In this document: positions 49,718 through 58,120 of the stretch, in pieces
How the letters are laid out: the number at the start of each line of letters is the position of its first letter
Position numbering within the stretch: the stretch's first letter is position 1
Assembly: GCA_945897515.1 (NCBI GenBank)
Contig: CAMDFO010000025.1
Location: 1 to 58,120, forward strand
DNA: 58,120 bases
Reading direction: 5' to 3'
DNA from: Rhodoplanes serenus
GTDB taxonomy: Bacteria; Pseudomonadota; Alphaproteobacteria; Rhizobiales; Xanthobacteraceae
Position numbers and translations under genes: made by a program
Notes under the pieces: generated by a model
Told to the model about the DNA's origin: nothing
Databases searched by the model: none
Seen by the model: the letters and a program-made list of their open reading frames with translations, nothing else

Positions 49718-50002
49718 CTATGCTGCTGAACGCTTGCGGATGGTCGAATAGTCATTCTGCTTTTCGGCCTTCGAAAGGTCATGGGCGGATTGCAGGTTCA
49801 ACCAGAATCGGGCATCGGTCCCGAAATAACGCGCAAGCCGGATGGCCGTATCGGCCGATACGTCACGCTCGGCCCGCATGATCTCGGTCAGGCGGTTCGC
49901 CGGCACGCCGAGCGCCTTTGCAAGCGCCCGCGCGCTCATTCCGAGCGGGACGAGAAACTCTTCGCGAAGGATCTCACCGGGATGGGTGCGCACACGAGCC
50001 AT
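49718..50002 (-). CDS. higA: HigA-family antitoxin (XRE helix-turn-helix)
   Basis: A 94-residue protein with the HigA/VapI opening HPGEILREEFLVPLGMSARALA and the HTH in LGVPANRLTEIMRAERDVSA (each given within 20 or as the shorter LGVPANRLTEIM). RYFGTDARFWLNLQSAHDL is the typical closing segment. It neutralises the upstream toxin and represses the pair's promoter. A long frame upstream is out of the toxin's frame and is rejected; the ATG at 50002 follows the toxin stop by 11 bases and has GGAGG upstream. Confidence 0.92.
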   Translation of the reverse strand: MARVRTHPGEILREEFLVPLGMSARALAKALGVPANRLTEIMRAERDVSADTAIRLARYFGTDARFWLNLQSAHDLSKAEKQNDYSTIRKRSAA

Positions 50003-50013
50003 CGTCTCCTCCG

Positions 50014-50295
50014 TCAATGATAGTCCACGATCTGTACATCTTCCGGTCCCTCGGGCGTCCAACGAAAGCAAATGCGCCACTGCTGATTGATCCGGATGCT
50101 GTATTGTCCTGTACGGTTGGCTTTCAACGCTTCCAGCCGGTTGCCGGGCGGCGATCGCAGATCTGCCACCCGTATCGCCGCATCGAGCATATCCAGCTTG
50201 CGCGCCGCAACGGGTTCGAATGCGCGCCACCGTGCCGGACATTCGCCGTCGCGGAAAAACCGTTCCGTTGCTCGATCTGCAAAGCTCCGGATCAT
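50014..50295 (-). CDS. higB: HigB/RelE-family mRNA-interfering toxin
   Basis: A 93-residue RelE/ParE-superfamily protein with the HigB layout: IRSFADRATERFF at the start, helix DMLDAAIRVADLRSPPGNRL, and the C-terminal strand IRINQQWRICFRWTPEGPED that holds the ribosome-dependent RNase residues (conserved Asn-x-x-x-Arg-Ile-x-Phe). Toxin-first order is normal for higBA. The sequence just upstream (ACACTAATATGTGT, 50297-50310) is AT-rich with ACAC/GTGT ends and may be the HigA operator and promoter. Confidence 0.92.
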   Translation of the reverse strand: MIRSFADRATERFFRDGECPARWRAFEPVAARKLDMLDAAIRVADLRSPPGNRLEALKANRTGQYSIRINQQWRICFRWTPEGPEDVQIVDYH

Positions 50296-50351
50296 ACACT
50301 AATATGTGTTACGGAACGCGTATCAGTCAAGCTATAAATTGAAGGGTCGCC

Positions 50352-51524
50352 CTAAGCCTCCCCGATCTCTCGCAAAACCTCCTCCGTATGTTCCCCGACC
50401 CGCGGCGGCGCGCGTTCCGCAACCGCCCTCCGTCCGTTGATCGTCATCGGCGAGCGCACCCCGGGAATGCTGCCGCCCTTGGCGTCCGGGTGCGGCAAGT
50501 CCACGCGCATGCCGCGCGCGATCACCTGCGGATTGGCGAATGCATCGGCGACGGTGTTGATCGGGCCGGCCGGCACGCCGACGGCTTCCAGCGCAGCCGT
50601 CAGTTCGGCGCGCGAAAACTTCGGCGTCAGTTCGTAGAGCCGCGGGATCAGCGTGTCGCGGTTCACCACGCGGGCGGCGTTGGTGCGGTAGGTCTCGTCC
50701 GCCGCCATCTCGGGCGCGCCGAGCACAGCCATCATCTTCACGAACTGGCTGTCGTTGCCGCAGGCGATCAGCACGTGGCCGTCGGAGCACGGGAAGGTCT
50801 GGTACGGCACCACGGCGGCGTGCGCATTGCCCATGCGCTTGGGCGGCGTGCCGGAAACGAGATAATAGGTCGCCTGGTTGGCGAGCACGCCCACCATCGT
50901 ATCGAGCAGCGCCATGTCGATGTAGCTGCCCTTGCCGGTGTGCTCGCGCTCCTTCAATGCGGCGCAGATCGCGACCGACGAATAGACGCCGGTGAACACG
51001 TCGGCGAACGCGACGCCGAGGCGCATCGGTCCGCCGTCGGCCTCGCCGGTGATGTCCATGATGCCGCCCATGCCCTGCACCAGCAGGTCGTAGCCGGCGC
51101 GGTGCGCGTAGGGGCCGTCCTGGCCGAAGCCGGTGATCGAGCAATACACCAGCCGCGGGTTGTCGGCGGATAGGCCTTTGTAGTCGAGCCCGTATTTGGC
51201 GAGCCCGCCGAACTTGAAATTCTCGATCACGACGTCGGACTTCGCCGCGAGCTTTTTCACGATGCGCTGGCCGCGCTCGGTCTCGAAATCGAGCGCGATC
51301 GAGCGCTTGCCGCGGTTGCAGGCGAGATTGTAGGCCGAGCTGAGCTGGCCGCCGTCCTTGTCTTCCATGAACGGCGGACCCCAGCCGCGGGTGTCGTCGC
51401 CCGCGCCTGGCCGCTCGACCTTGATCACCTCGGCGCCGAGATCGGCCAGCGTCTGGCCGGCCCACGGACCCGCGAGGATGCGCGCCAGTTCAAGCACGCG
51501 AACGCCGCTCAGCGGCCCCGCCAT
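50352..51524 (-). CDS. CaiB/BaiF family III CoA-transferase
   Basis: A 390-residue protein. The catalytic Asp is in AGYDLLVQGMGG, and VLELARILAGPWAGQTLADL, IKVERPGAGDDTRGWGPPF and AYNLACNRGKRSIALD mark the CoA-transferase family. It moves CoA between carboxylic acids. The ATG at 51524 has AGGGAG eight bases away; a GTG at 51533 is too close to it. It would activate an imported acid for degradation. It follows the enolase-superfamily gene by 30 bases in the same direction. Confidence 0.93.
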   Translation of the reverse strand: MAGPLSGVRVLELARILAGPWAGQTLADLGAEVIKVERPGAGDDTRGWGPPFMEDKDGGQLSSAYNLACNRGKRSIALDFETERGQRIVKKLAAKSDVVIENFKFGGLAKYGLDYKGLSADNPRLVYCSITGFGQDGPYAHRAGYDLLVQGMGGIMDITGEADGGPMRLGVAFADVFTGVYSSVAICAALKEREHTGKGSYIDMALLDTMVGVLANQATYYLVSGTPPKRMGNAHAAVVPYQTFPCSDGHVLIACGNDSQFVKMMAVLGAPEMAADETYRTNAARVVNRDTLIPRLYELTPKFSRAELTAALEAVGVPAGPINTVADAFANPQVIARGMRVDLPHPDAKGGSIPGVRSPMTINGRRAVAERAPPRVGEHTEEVLREIGEA

Positions 51525-51554
51525 GACATTCACTCCCTTTCGATGGATTGCACT

Positions 51555-52703
51555 CTAGCGGACGCGGAAACGCGCGACAGCGGCCTCATCGACCTCGATG
51601 CCGAGCCCCGGCCCCTGCGGCAGTGCAACGCTGCCGTTCGCCAGCGGCAGCGGGCGTCTCACCAGGTCCTCGGCCAGATAGAAATGCGTGAGGCTGACGC
51701 CCCAGTCGACGTTCGGCACGCCGCAGGCGAGATGCAGCGCCGCCGCGCTCGATATGCTCGACTCGGCGATCTTGGCCGCGATGTTCACCGACAGCCCGAG
51801 CCGCTTGCACAGGTTCGCCGCGTCCAGTGCCGCGCTGATGCCGCCGAGCTTGATCAGCTTGAGCGATACGCCGCCGGCCCCGGCCTTGGCGTTGGTCTCG
51901 ATGTCGGCGAGCGAGTGGATGCCTTCGTCGATGCCGATCGGCACTTTCGTCGCGCGTGTCAATTTTTTCAGCCCATCGATGTCGTCATAGGCCAGCGGCT
52001 GCTCGACGAACATCAGCCGCGCCTTGCGGGTCTTCTCGACGTAGCTGCGCGCCGCCGCCAGCGTCAGCCCGCAATTGGCGTCGGCGCACAGCGGCGTCTT
52101 CGGCAGCGCGTCGCGCACCGCGAACGCGATGGCGATTTCCTTCGCAAGTGGTTTGACGCCAATCTTGAGCTTGAAGAACTCGAAGCCCTGCTTCTGCCGA
52201 GCATGCGCCTCGGCGACGTCCGCCTCGGCGGTCTTGTTGCCCAGCAGCCACATCGGCTTGACCGAAGCGCGCCGCGCCCGGCCGACCAGATCGATCATGC
52301 GTATCCCCGAGGCTCGCCCGGCGAGATCGAGAACCGCCATTTCCACGGCCGAATGCGCGCCGCCGTTGCCGAGCAGCGCCCGGTGCAGGGCAGGGCGCAG
52401 CGTTTTCCAGTCGTGCGCGTCCTGTCCGACCAGCATCGGCGCCAGATGATCGCGCACCGCCGCCACCAGCCCGCCTAGCGTGTCGCCGGTCATGGTCGGC
52501 GCCGATGCGGCTTCGCCCCAGCCGACGCTGCCGTCGGCGGCTTCGACCCGCACCAGCACGTTCTGCGCATCGGTGATGGTTACGCCCGCCATGCTCATCG
52601 GCGTCTTGAGCGGCAGCGCCACCGGAATGACGTCGACGCGGCGGATCACGAGCGGCGATTGATCGGCGCGCGACGACGCGGACCGTGCGGTTTTGTCGAG
52701 CAT
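51555..52703 (-). CDS. Enolase-superfamily enzyme, muconate-lactonising/dipeptide-epimerase-like
   Basis: A 382-residue protein of the mandelate racemase/muconate lactonising enzyme family. The K-x-K base motif is K178-L-K180 (FFKLKIG); metal ligands D208 (CADANCG), E234 (FVEQPL) and D259 (GIDEGI); the second base K282 (LKLIKLGG). This is the MLE subgroup pattern. The reaction may be cycloisomerisation, epimerisation or racemisation. Position between a dipeptide-type ABC importer and a CoA-transferase fits dipeptide or acyl-amino-acid catabolism, yet lactonising activity cannot be excluded. Confidence 0.92.
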   Translation of the reverse strand: MLDKTARSASSRADQSPLVIRRVDVIPVALPLKTPMSMAGVTITDAQNVLVRVEAADGSVGWGEAASAPTMTGDTLGGLVAAVRDHLAPMLVGQDAHDWKTLRPALHRALLGNGGAHSAVEMAVLDLAGRASGIRMIDLVGRARRASVKPMWLLGNKTAEADVAEAHARQKQGFEFFKLKIGVKPLAKEIAIAFAVRDALPKTPLCADANCGLTLAAARSYVEKTRKARLMFVEQPLAYDDIDGLKKLTRATKVPIGIDEGIHSLADIETNAKAGAGGVSLKLIKLGGISAALDAANLCKRLGLSVNIAAKIAESSISSAAALHLACGVPNVDWGVSLTHFYLAEDLVRRPLPLANGSVALPQGPGLGIEVDEAAVARFRVR

Positions 52704-52766
52704 GGCGTTCTCCCGCCGCGACTTTCACGCAAAAAATCGCGCAAGGCAAACGGCTTGGTGAAGCGA

Positions 52767-53663
52767 TCAGACTTTGAATCGCGGGTCGAGGAAATCCCGC
52801 AGGCTGTCGCCGAACAGGTTGAACGCGAACACCGCCAGGCTGATCATCGCGCCGGGGAACAGGATCATCCACGGCGCCTCGCGGTAGAAGTCGGCGGCGT
52901 TGCCCGACAGCATCAGGCCCCAGGCGGCGGTCGGCTCGGTGACGCCGAGGCCGAGGAACGACAGCGAGGCCTCGGCCAGGATCGCCTGCGCGATGAACGC
53001 GGTCAGCATGATGAGGTAGGGCGCGACCACGTTGGGCGCCATGTGGCGGAAGATGATGCGGGTGTGCGAATAGCCGGCGGCGCGCGCTGCATCGACGTAG
53101 GGCATCACGCGCACGCCCAGCGCCGCGGCGCGCACCACGCGGGCGACGCGCGGCAGGATCGGGATCGCGATCGCCACGATCAGGTTCACGTCGACGCCGC
53201 CGACCGTGAACTTGCGGAATGCGGCGACCACGACCAGCGCCAGGACGATCAGCGGGAACGCCAGCAGGATGTCGACAAAGCGCTGGATCCAGTCGTCGAT
53301 CTTGCCGCCGAAATAGGCCGAGGCGACGCCGAGCATGGCGCCGATCGTCGAGCCGAGGAACGACGAGATGAAGCCGATCACCAGCGCGGTGCGCGAGCCG
53401 TAGATCAGCCGCGAGCAGATGTCGCGGCCGTAGGCGTCGGTGCCGCACCAATGCTCCCAGGACGGCGCGCCGAGGATCGCGCCGAAGTCGATGTCCAGCG
53501 GATCGTAGGGCGCCACCAGCGGCGAGAACAGGCCGGCGAACATCATCGCGACGATAATGACGAAGCTGACCGTGCCGAGCGGCTGCTGCTTGCAGAACTC
53601 GATGTACGGGCTCGGTGCGCGCGCCGCGGCAGCTTCCGGAATGGCTGGGGTTGCGAGCGTCAT
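52767..53663 (-). CDS. dppC: ABC transporter permease, DppC/OppC type
   Basis: A 298-residue membrane protein with an N-terminal cytosolic stretch (~25 residues), a first helix (GTVSFVIIVAMMFAGLFSPL), a GCDAYGRDICSRL-like loop (here GTDAYGRDICSRLIYGSRTA) and five further helices. The EAA motif is RAAGYSHTRIIFRHMAPNVV. It forms the channel with DppB, whose gene it overlaps by four bases. The substrate of this family is di- or oligopeptides, nickel or other small amides. Confidence 0.93.
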   Translation of the reverse strand: MTLATPAIPEAAAARAPSPYIEFCKQQPLGTVSFVIIVAMMFAGLFSPLVAPYDPLDIDFGAILGAPSWEHWCGTDAYGRDICSRLIYGSRTALVIGFISSFLGSTIGAMLGVASAYFGGKIDDWIQRFVDILLAFPLIVLALVVVAAFRKFTVGGVDVNLIVAIAIPILPRVARVVRAAALGVRVMPYVDAARAAGYSHTRIIFRHMAPNVVAPYLIMLTAFIAQAILAEASLSFLGLGVTEPTAAWGLMLSGNAADFYREAPWMILFPGAMISLAVFAFNLFGDSLRDFLDPRFKV

Positions 53664-54616
53664 GTGTCGTACCGGATGCGCGGGTCGAACACGGCGTAGA
53701 GCAGGTCGATCAGAAGGTTCACGAACACGTAGAACCCGGCAATCAGCATCACCATGCCCTGGATCAGCGTGAAGTCGTTGCGCGACACGCTCTGCACAAA
53801 CAGTTGCCCGATGCCGTTGAGGTTGAACACCTGCTCGGTCACCACCAGTCCGCCGATCAGGAAGGTGAACTCCAGCCCGATCACGGTGATCGCCGGCAGC
53901 AGCGCGTTGCGCAGCGCATGGCGCGAGATCACCAGCTTTTCATAGACGCCCTTGGCGCGCGCGGTGCGGATGTAGTCTTCATTCAAGACTTCCAGCAGCG
54001 AGGAGCGGATCATGCGCGCGACCACCGCGCAATAACGGTAGCCGACCGCCATCGCCGGCCAGATCAACTGCGTGAGATTGGCGACCGGGTCGACATAGAT
54101 CGGCGTGAACGTGATCGGCGGCAGCCAGTTGAACAGCCCCAGCAGCGTCAGCATGATCAGCATGCCGAACCAGAACGACGGGATCGACAGCCCGCCGATG
54201 GTCAGAATCCGGACCGTGTAGTCGATCCAGCTATCGCGGAACAGCGCCGCCATCGTCCCCATGGGCACCGCAAGCAGCACCGCGATGATCGTCGCCATCA
54301 ACGCGACCTGCAGCGACAGTTCGAGGCGGAGCGATATCTCCTCGATCACCGGCCGCTCGGTCCACATTGACGTGCCGAAATCGAGCGTCGCCATGCCGAC
54401 CATCCAGTCGCCGAACTGGGTGACCAGCGGCTTGTCGAGCCCCATCCGCTTGCGTTCCATCTCGATGGTTTCTTGGCTGACGGTGCCGCCGTCGCCGCGC
54501 AGCTTGATCTCCACCACGTCGCCCGGAACGACGCGCAGCATGAAGAACACGAGCACCGCCACGCCGATCAGCGTGGGGATCATCAGCAGGACGCGATTGA
54601 CGGTGTAACGGAGCAT
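53660..54616 (-). CDS. dppB: ABC transporter permease, DppB/OppB type
   Basis: A 318-residue membrane protein with six helices. The start MLRYTVNRVLLMIPTLIGVA is the standard DppB N-terminus; GDWMVGMATLDFGTSMWTERP and the EAA motif RTARAKGVYEKLVISRHALR (approximately residues 205-225) are typical. A longer frame starting upstream is not needed. It lies between the binding-protein gene and dppC in a leftward operon. Confidence 0.93.
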   Translation of the reverse strand: MLRYTVNRVLLMIPTLIGVAVLVFFMLRVVPGDVVEIKLRGDGGTVSQETIEMERKRMGLDKPLVTQFGDWMVGMATLDFGTSMWTERPVIEEISLRLELSLQVALMATIIAVLLAVPMGTMAALFRDSWIDYTVRILTIGGLSIPSFWFGMLIMLTLLGLFNWLPPITFTPIYVDPVANLTQLIWPAMAVGYRYCAVVARMIRSSLLEVLNEDYIRTARAKGVYEKLVISRHALRNALLPAITVIGLEFTFLIGGLVVTEQVFNLNGIGQLFVQSVSRNDFTLIQGMVMLIAGFYVFVNLLIDLLYAVFDPRIRYDT

Positions 54617-54631
54617 GTCTCTCAATCTCGT

Positions 54632-54753
54632 GTCCCGGGCGCAGCGCAGCACCTCTTGGTGGTGCGCTGCAGACCCGGGACCCAGCTTTCTTTTTCTGAA
54701 CCGGGGTCCCGGATCGGCGGTGCATCGCTTACGCGCTGCATCGCGTCCGGGAC
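54632..54753. repeat. Intergenic palindromic repeat, family D (double hairpin)
   Basis: The first hairpin has arms 54632-54653 and 54661-54681 (core GTCCCGGG/CCCGGGAC plus GCAGCGCA-type inner arms). A second GC-rich inverted unit follows to 54753, containing GTCCCGGATCGGCGG and GCGTCCGGGAC. It lies between the binding-protein gene and dppB, where it could dampen read-through or stabilise the upstream message. Confidence 0.8.
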
Positions 54754-54760
54754 AAGGGCG

Positions 54761-56374
54761 TTACGTGTTCAGCCAGACGTCTTCCAGTTGCGAGCCGAGG
54801 TTGTGGCTCGGCGACATCTTCCAGCCCATCAGCGTCTTGTGGGTCGGCACGATGCGGTGCCACCACAGCAGCGGCTGTTGGTAGGCCTGCTCGAACAGGC
54901 GCTTTTCAAAGGCGCGGATCAGCGCCTTGCGCTTCTCCACGTCGCGTTCGCGCATGTGGTCGTCGAACAGCTTGTCGAGCTGCTCGTCCTTCGAGCGCGA
55001 GCGGTTCTCCGGCGCCCGGCTGAGCGACAGGTACTTGGCCAGCCCCAGGCTGGTGTCGTCCATGAACAGGTTGGAGAAGTCGATCGCTACGTCGTGGGCG
55101 CCCGAGTTCATGTGCGCCAGATAGGCTCCGGTGTCGGACTGCTTGTGCTCGACTGTGACTCCGATCTGCCGCCACTGGTCGACCAGGAAGATGCCGGCCG
55201 GCGTGTAGGGCATTGCGAGGTTGCGGTTCCACAATGTGAACTTCAGGTTCTCCTGGCCGGCTGCCTTGAGCAGCGCACGAGCCTCCTCGCGCGACTTCTT
55301 GATGTCCTTGGAGAAGCCCGGCAGCTTGACCAGCTCGGCCTCCGGCGTCGCGAACGGCGAGCCGGGACGAACCACGCCGCCGACCGAACGCAGCGTCGAG
55401 ATGCGCGACAGGCCCGCGCTGCCGCCCCAGCGGTCGATCGCGAGCAGCAGCGCCTGACGCACCCGCACGTCGTCAAACGGCTTCTTCTCGACGTTGAAGC
55501 AGACCAGCAGATTGAGCGTCCAGCTCGATTCCTCGATCCGGATCCGGTCGCCCATCGCTTGCACCAGGCGATCGCGCTCCGCCGGCGAGATGCCGCGGAA
55601 TTCGCCCAGCACCTGCCCGCCTTGCACCGCATTGAGCATGGCCGCGGCCTGCAGCGTGAACACGCCGCGCCAGCCATCGAGGTAGGGCAGGCCTTTCTTG
55701 AAGTAGTTGTCGTTCTTCTTGCCCGAGACGTGGCTGCCCTTGACGTGCTCCACGAAGGTGAACGGCCCGGTGCCGTTGATCTTGGTGCGCGGGTTGGCCG
55801 GATTGTCGGCCAGATCCTTCGCCGCATAGATCGTGTTCCACGGCGAGGCGAAGTGCTCGAGCATCGCGGCGTTGACCGCCTTCATCTTGAACACGACGGT
55901 GAGCGGGTCCGGCGTCTCGATCGTGCCGATATCGCTGAACGTCGCCTTGCGGGTGGACACCACGCCCTGCGGCGGATCGCGCAGGCGGTCGTAGGTCGCC
56001 TTGATGTCGGCCGAGGTCAGCGTGTCGCCGCTGTGGAATTTCACGTTCGGCTTGAGCTTGAACGTATAAGTCGTCAGGTCCGGAGCGACCGTCCACGATT
56101 CCGCCAGATCGCCTTCCACCTCGGGGAACTTCGAGAGGTTGAAGCGCAGCAGCGTCGAATAGAACGGCCCGGCAAAATGCAGCGTCGCGTAGGTGTCGCT
56201 GGCGTGCGGATCGTAATGCGGCGCCTCAGCGCTGATCGCGAAGTTCAGCGTGCCGCCACGCTTGACGTTGGCGGCCTGGGCATAAGCCTTGGTGAAGTCG
56301 AAATTGAAGCCGCTGACGCCGAGGGCAACCGCCCCGGCTGTGCCTTTTAGCGCCGTCCGTCTCGTGATCTTCAT
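54761..56374 (-). CDS. dppA: ABC transporter substrate-binding protein, family 5 (dipeptide/oligopeptide type)
   Basis: A 537-residue protein with a Tat-type leader (TRRTALKGTAGAVALGVSGF) and the SBP_bac_5 fold: GGTLNFAISAEAPHYDPHAS is the mature start, LAESWTVAPDLTTYTFKLKP and KFHSGDTLTSADIKATYDRL are conserved. It delivers peptides or other amphipathic small molecules to DppBC. Tat rather than Sec export is unusual for this class but common in alphaproteobacteria. GGAGGATAA precedes the ATG. The ligand is not deducible. Confidence 0.92.
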   Translation of the reverse strand: MKITRRTALKGTAGAVALGVSGFNFDFTKAYAQAANVKRGGTLNFAISAEAPHYDPHASDTYATLHFAGPFYSTLLRFNLSKFPEVEGDLAESWTVAPDLTTYTFKLKPNVKFHSGDTLTSADIKATYDRLRDPPQGVVSTRKATFSDIGTIETPDPLTVVFKMKAVNAAMLEHFASPWNTIYAAKDLADNPANPRTKINGTGPFTFVEHVKGSHVSGKKNDNYFKKGLPYLDGWRGVFTLQAAAMLNAVQGGQVLGEFRGISPAERDRLVQAMGDRIRIEESSWTLNLLVCFNVEKKPFDDVRVRQALLLAIDRWGGSAGLSRISTLRSVGGVVRPGSPFATPEAELVKLPGFSKDIKKSREEARALLKAAGQENLKFTLWNRNLAMPYTPAGIFLVDQWRQIGVTVEHKQSDTGAYLAHMNSGAHDVAIDFSNLFMDDTSLGLAKYLSLSRAPENRSRSKDEQLDKLFDDHMRERDVEKRKALIRAFEKRLFEQAYQQPLLWWHRIVPTHKTLMGWKMSPSHNLGSQLEDVWLNT

Positions 56375-56418
56375 CGTTTATCCTCCCATGTGCTGCCGTG
56401 CTGCATTGTCTTCGGTCG

Positions 56419-58120
56419 TCAGACCTTGATGCAGGCGGCATAATGTCCCGGCCGTTTTTCCTCAAGCGGCGGAATAATCTCGCGGCATTCCTGGCTGGCC
56501 ATCGGACAGCGGGTATTAAAGACGCATCCGGTCGGCGGCGCCAGATGACTCGGCAGCTCGCCTTCGATCAGGCGCGGCGCGCGGGCCTTTTCGATCGTCG
56601 GATCGGGGATCGGTGCAGCGTCGAGCAGCACCTTGGTATAGGGATGCAGCGGCTCGCGGTAGATCGTATCGCGGTCGGCCACTTCCATGACGCGGCCGAA
56701 ATACATCACCACCACCCGCATCGAGATGTGGCGGACCACCGCGAGGTCGTGCGCGATGAACAAGTAGGCCAGGCCGAGCCGGCGCTGCAAGTCTTCGAGC
56801 AGGTTGATGATCTGGCCCTGGATCGACACGTCGAGCGCCGACACCGCCTCGTCGCACACGATGAACGACGGTTCCATGGCCAGCGCCCGGGCGATGCCGA
56901 CGCGCTGGCGCTGTCCGCCGGACAACTGGTGCGGATAGCGTTCGGCGAGCTCCGGGCGCAGGCCGACCTGGTTGAGCAGCTCGCCGACGCGGGCCGCGGC
57001 GGCCTTGTCGTTGGCGGCGAGCTTGTAGACGTGCAGCGGCTCGCCGATGATCTGGCCGACCGTCATGCGCGGATTGAGCGACGAATACGGGTCCTGGAAG
57101 ATCACCTGGATCTTGCGGCGGATGGTCTTGAGTTCCGCGGGCGAGGCGGTGAGGAGATTGGTGCCCTCGAACTGGATGTCGCCGGCGGTCGGCTGCTCCA
57201 GCCGCAGGATCAGCCGGCCGACCGTTGTCTTCCCGCAGCCGGACTCGCCGACCAGCCCGAGCGTCTCGCCCGGATAGATCGAGAAATTCACGTCCTCGAC
57301 GGCGCGCACCAGGGTGCGCTTGTTGCCGATCTTGGCCCGCACCGGAAAATGCTTGGTGAGCCCGCGCACCGCCAGCAGCGGCTGGTCGCGCTCGACGTCC
57401 GCTTTCAGTATGCCGGTGCCGCTCGCCGCCCACGCGATCTTGCCTTCGGCGATCTCGGCATGGCGGTGGCAGCGCGATACTGCGCCGGTGTCGGTCGGAT
57501 AGAGCGGCGGCTCCTGGGCGCAGATCTCGATGCGGAACGGGCAGCGCGGCGCGAACCGGCAGCCGGGCGGCGCATTCGCAAGATTGGGAACCAGTCCTTC
57601 GATGGTTTCGAGCCGGTTGCCGCGCGGCCGGTCGAGGCGGGGCACCGAACGCAGCAGTCCCATCGAATACGGATGGCGCGGCCGGTGGAACACCGCTTCG
57701 GCCGCGCCCTGCTCGACCATCTTGGCGGCATACATCACGATGACACGGTCGGCGTAGCGCGCGACCACCCCGAGATTGTGGGTGATGATGATCAGCGCGA
57801 TGTTCAGCTTGCGCGACAGATCCTTCATCAGCTCGAGGATCTGCGCCTGGATCGTGACGTCGAGTGCGGTGGTCGGCTCGTCGGCGATCACCAGCTTCGG
57901 ATTGCAGGCAAGCCCGATCGCGATCATCACGCGCTGCCGCATGCCGCCGGAGAACTGGTGCGGATACTGGTCGAGCCGGCCTTCGGCGTCCTGGATGCCG
58001 ACAAGCTGAAGCAGCTCGACGGCGCGGGCGCGCGCCTGCGCGTCGTTCATGCCGAGATGGATGGTCAGCGGCTCGGTGATCTGCAACCCGATGGTGAGCA
58101 GCGGATTGAGCGAGGTCATC
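56419..58120 (-). CDS. Fused double ABC ATPase of a dipeptide-type importer (5' end beyond window)
   Basis: A partial protein of at least 566 residues with two nucleotide-binding domains in tandem, like YejF or GsiA. The first domain's Walker A lies outside the window; its signature motif [21 protein letters not shown] and Walker [13 protein letters not shown] are present (each within 20 as [12 protein letters not shown] and [12 protein letters not shown]). The second domain is complete: [36 protein letters not shown] and [12 protein letters not shown]. Both domains end in oligopeptide-type C-terminal Cys regions ([24 protein letters not shown]). It energises DppBC. Confidence 0.94.
   Translation of the reverse strand, partial: MTSLNPLLTIGLQITEPLTIHLGMNDAQARARAVELLQLVGIQDAEGRLDQYPHQFSGGMRQRVMIAIGLACNPKLVIADEPTTALDVTIQAQILELMKDLSRKLNIALIIITHNLGVVARYADRVIVMYAAKMVEQGAAEAVFHRPRHPYSMGLLRSVPRLDRPRGNRLETIEGLVPNLANAPPGCRFAPRCPFRIEICAQEPPLYPTDTGAVSRCHRHAEIAEGKIAWAASGTGILKADVERDQPLLAVRGLTKHFPVRAKIGNKRTLVRAVEDVNFSIYPGETLGLVGESGCGKTTVGRLILRLEQPTAGDIQFEGTNLLTASPAELKTIRRKIQVIFQDPYSSLNPRMTVGQIIGEPLHVYKLAANDKAAAARVGELLNQVGLRPELAERYPHQLSGGQRQRVGIARALAMEPSFIVCDEAVSALDVSIQGQIINLLEDLQRRLGLAYLFIAHDLAVVRHISMRVVVMYFGRVMEVADRDTIYREPLHPYTKVLLDAAPIPDPTIEKARAPRLIEGELPSHLAPPTGCVFNTRCPMASQECREIIPPLEEKRPGHYAACIKV

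Noticed and set aside
30185..54753. CRISPR array or insertion sequences in the intergenic palindromes
   Set aside because: The repeats are isolated inverted repeats, not regularly spaced direct repeats, and no cas or transposase gene is present.

Overview
The window looks like a chromosomal segment of a high-GC alphaproteobacterium of the Hyphomicrobiales, most likely the Bradyrhizobium/Rhodopseudomonas/Xanthobacteraceae group. The grounds are uniformly GC-rich codon use, several Bug/TctC receptors and TRAP systems, a complete Sox cluster, an EcfG-like promoter, and intergenic palindromic repeats of the kind seen in Bradyrhizobiaceae genomes. This is inference from content; no marker gene fixes the species.

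Layout. (1) 1-4258: right end of an integrated element. It carries a family-A DNA-polymerase-like gene running off the left edge, small accessory genes, an AlpA-like helix-turn-helix protein and a P4-type tyrosine integrase, and it ends at a 46-nt 3' fragment of tRNA-Phe(GAA), the presumed attR. (2) 4410-4619: a perfect palindrome, an EcfG-type promoter and a 42-residue membrane miniprotein. (3) 4639-6733: a signal-less family 3 binding protein and a secreted protein of unknown function. (4) 6787-19171: a complete sox cluster (soxRS, V, W, dsrE-like, XA, YZBCD, cytochrome, F, H) arranged as alternating divergent and convergent units and closed by a terminator shared with an L,D-transpeptidase. 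(5) 21384-30165: a tripartite tricarboxylate transporter with a natural TctA-TctB fusion, an orphan TctC, a GST, an LLM flavin enzyme, two alpha/beta hydrolases and a DUF938 methyltransferase. (6) 30298-37612: a MarR-controlled module with extradiol dioxygenase, TRAP transporter, amidase and divergent HpaB-type monooxygenase. (7) 37764-49709: UbiD decarboxylase, stand-alone [2Fe-2S] protein, FrdA-like flavoprotein, molybdenum hydroxylase (S, L, M) with a CoxG-like protein, a class II lyase, TctC, a 2-hydroxyacid-dehydrogenase-like protein and a CMD-family protein. (8) 49718-50295: a HigBA-type toxin-antitoxin pair. (9) 50352-58120: CaiB CoA-transferase, enolase-superfamily enzyme and a Dpp/Opp-type ABC importer with a fused double ATPase that runs off the right edge.

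How the genes fit together. SoxXA, YZ, B and CD form the full periplasmic thiosulfate-oxidising system. SoxV, S and W feed it reductant, and a two-cysteine ArsR repressor probably senses sulfane sulfur. The right two thirds is a catabolic island: each block pairs a high-affinity importer (TTT, TRAP or ABC) with oxygenases, decarboxylases, amidase, CoA-transferase and hydrolases, suggesting uptake and breakdown of aromatic or carboxylic compounds and their amides. The least familiar assembly is the tightly overlapping UbiD/[2Fe-2S]/FrdA-like unit beside the Mo hydroxylase operon (37764-45458). Several enzymes in the island have lost or altered catalytic residues: a hydrolase with Gly at the nucleophile position, and a dehydrogenase-like protein lacking both the catalytic Arg and His.
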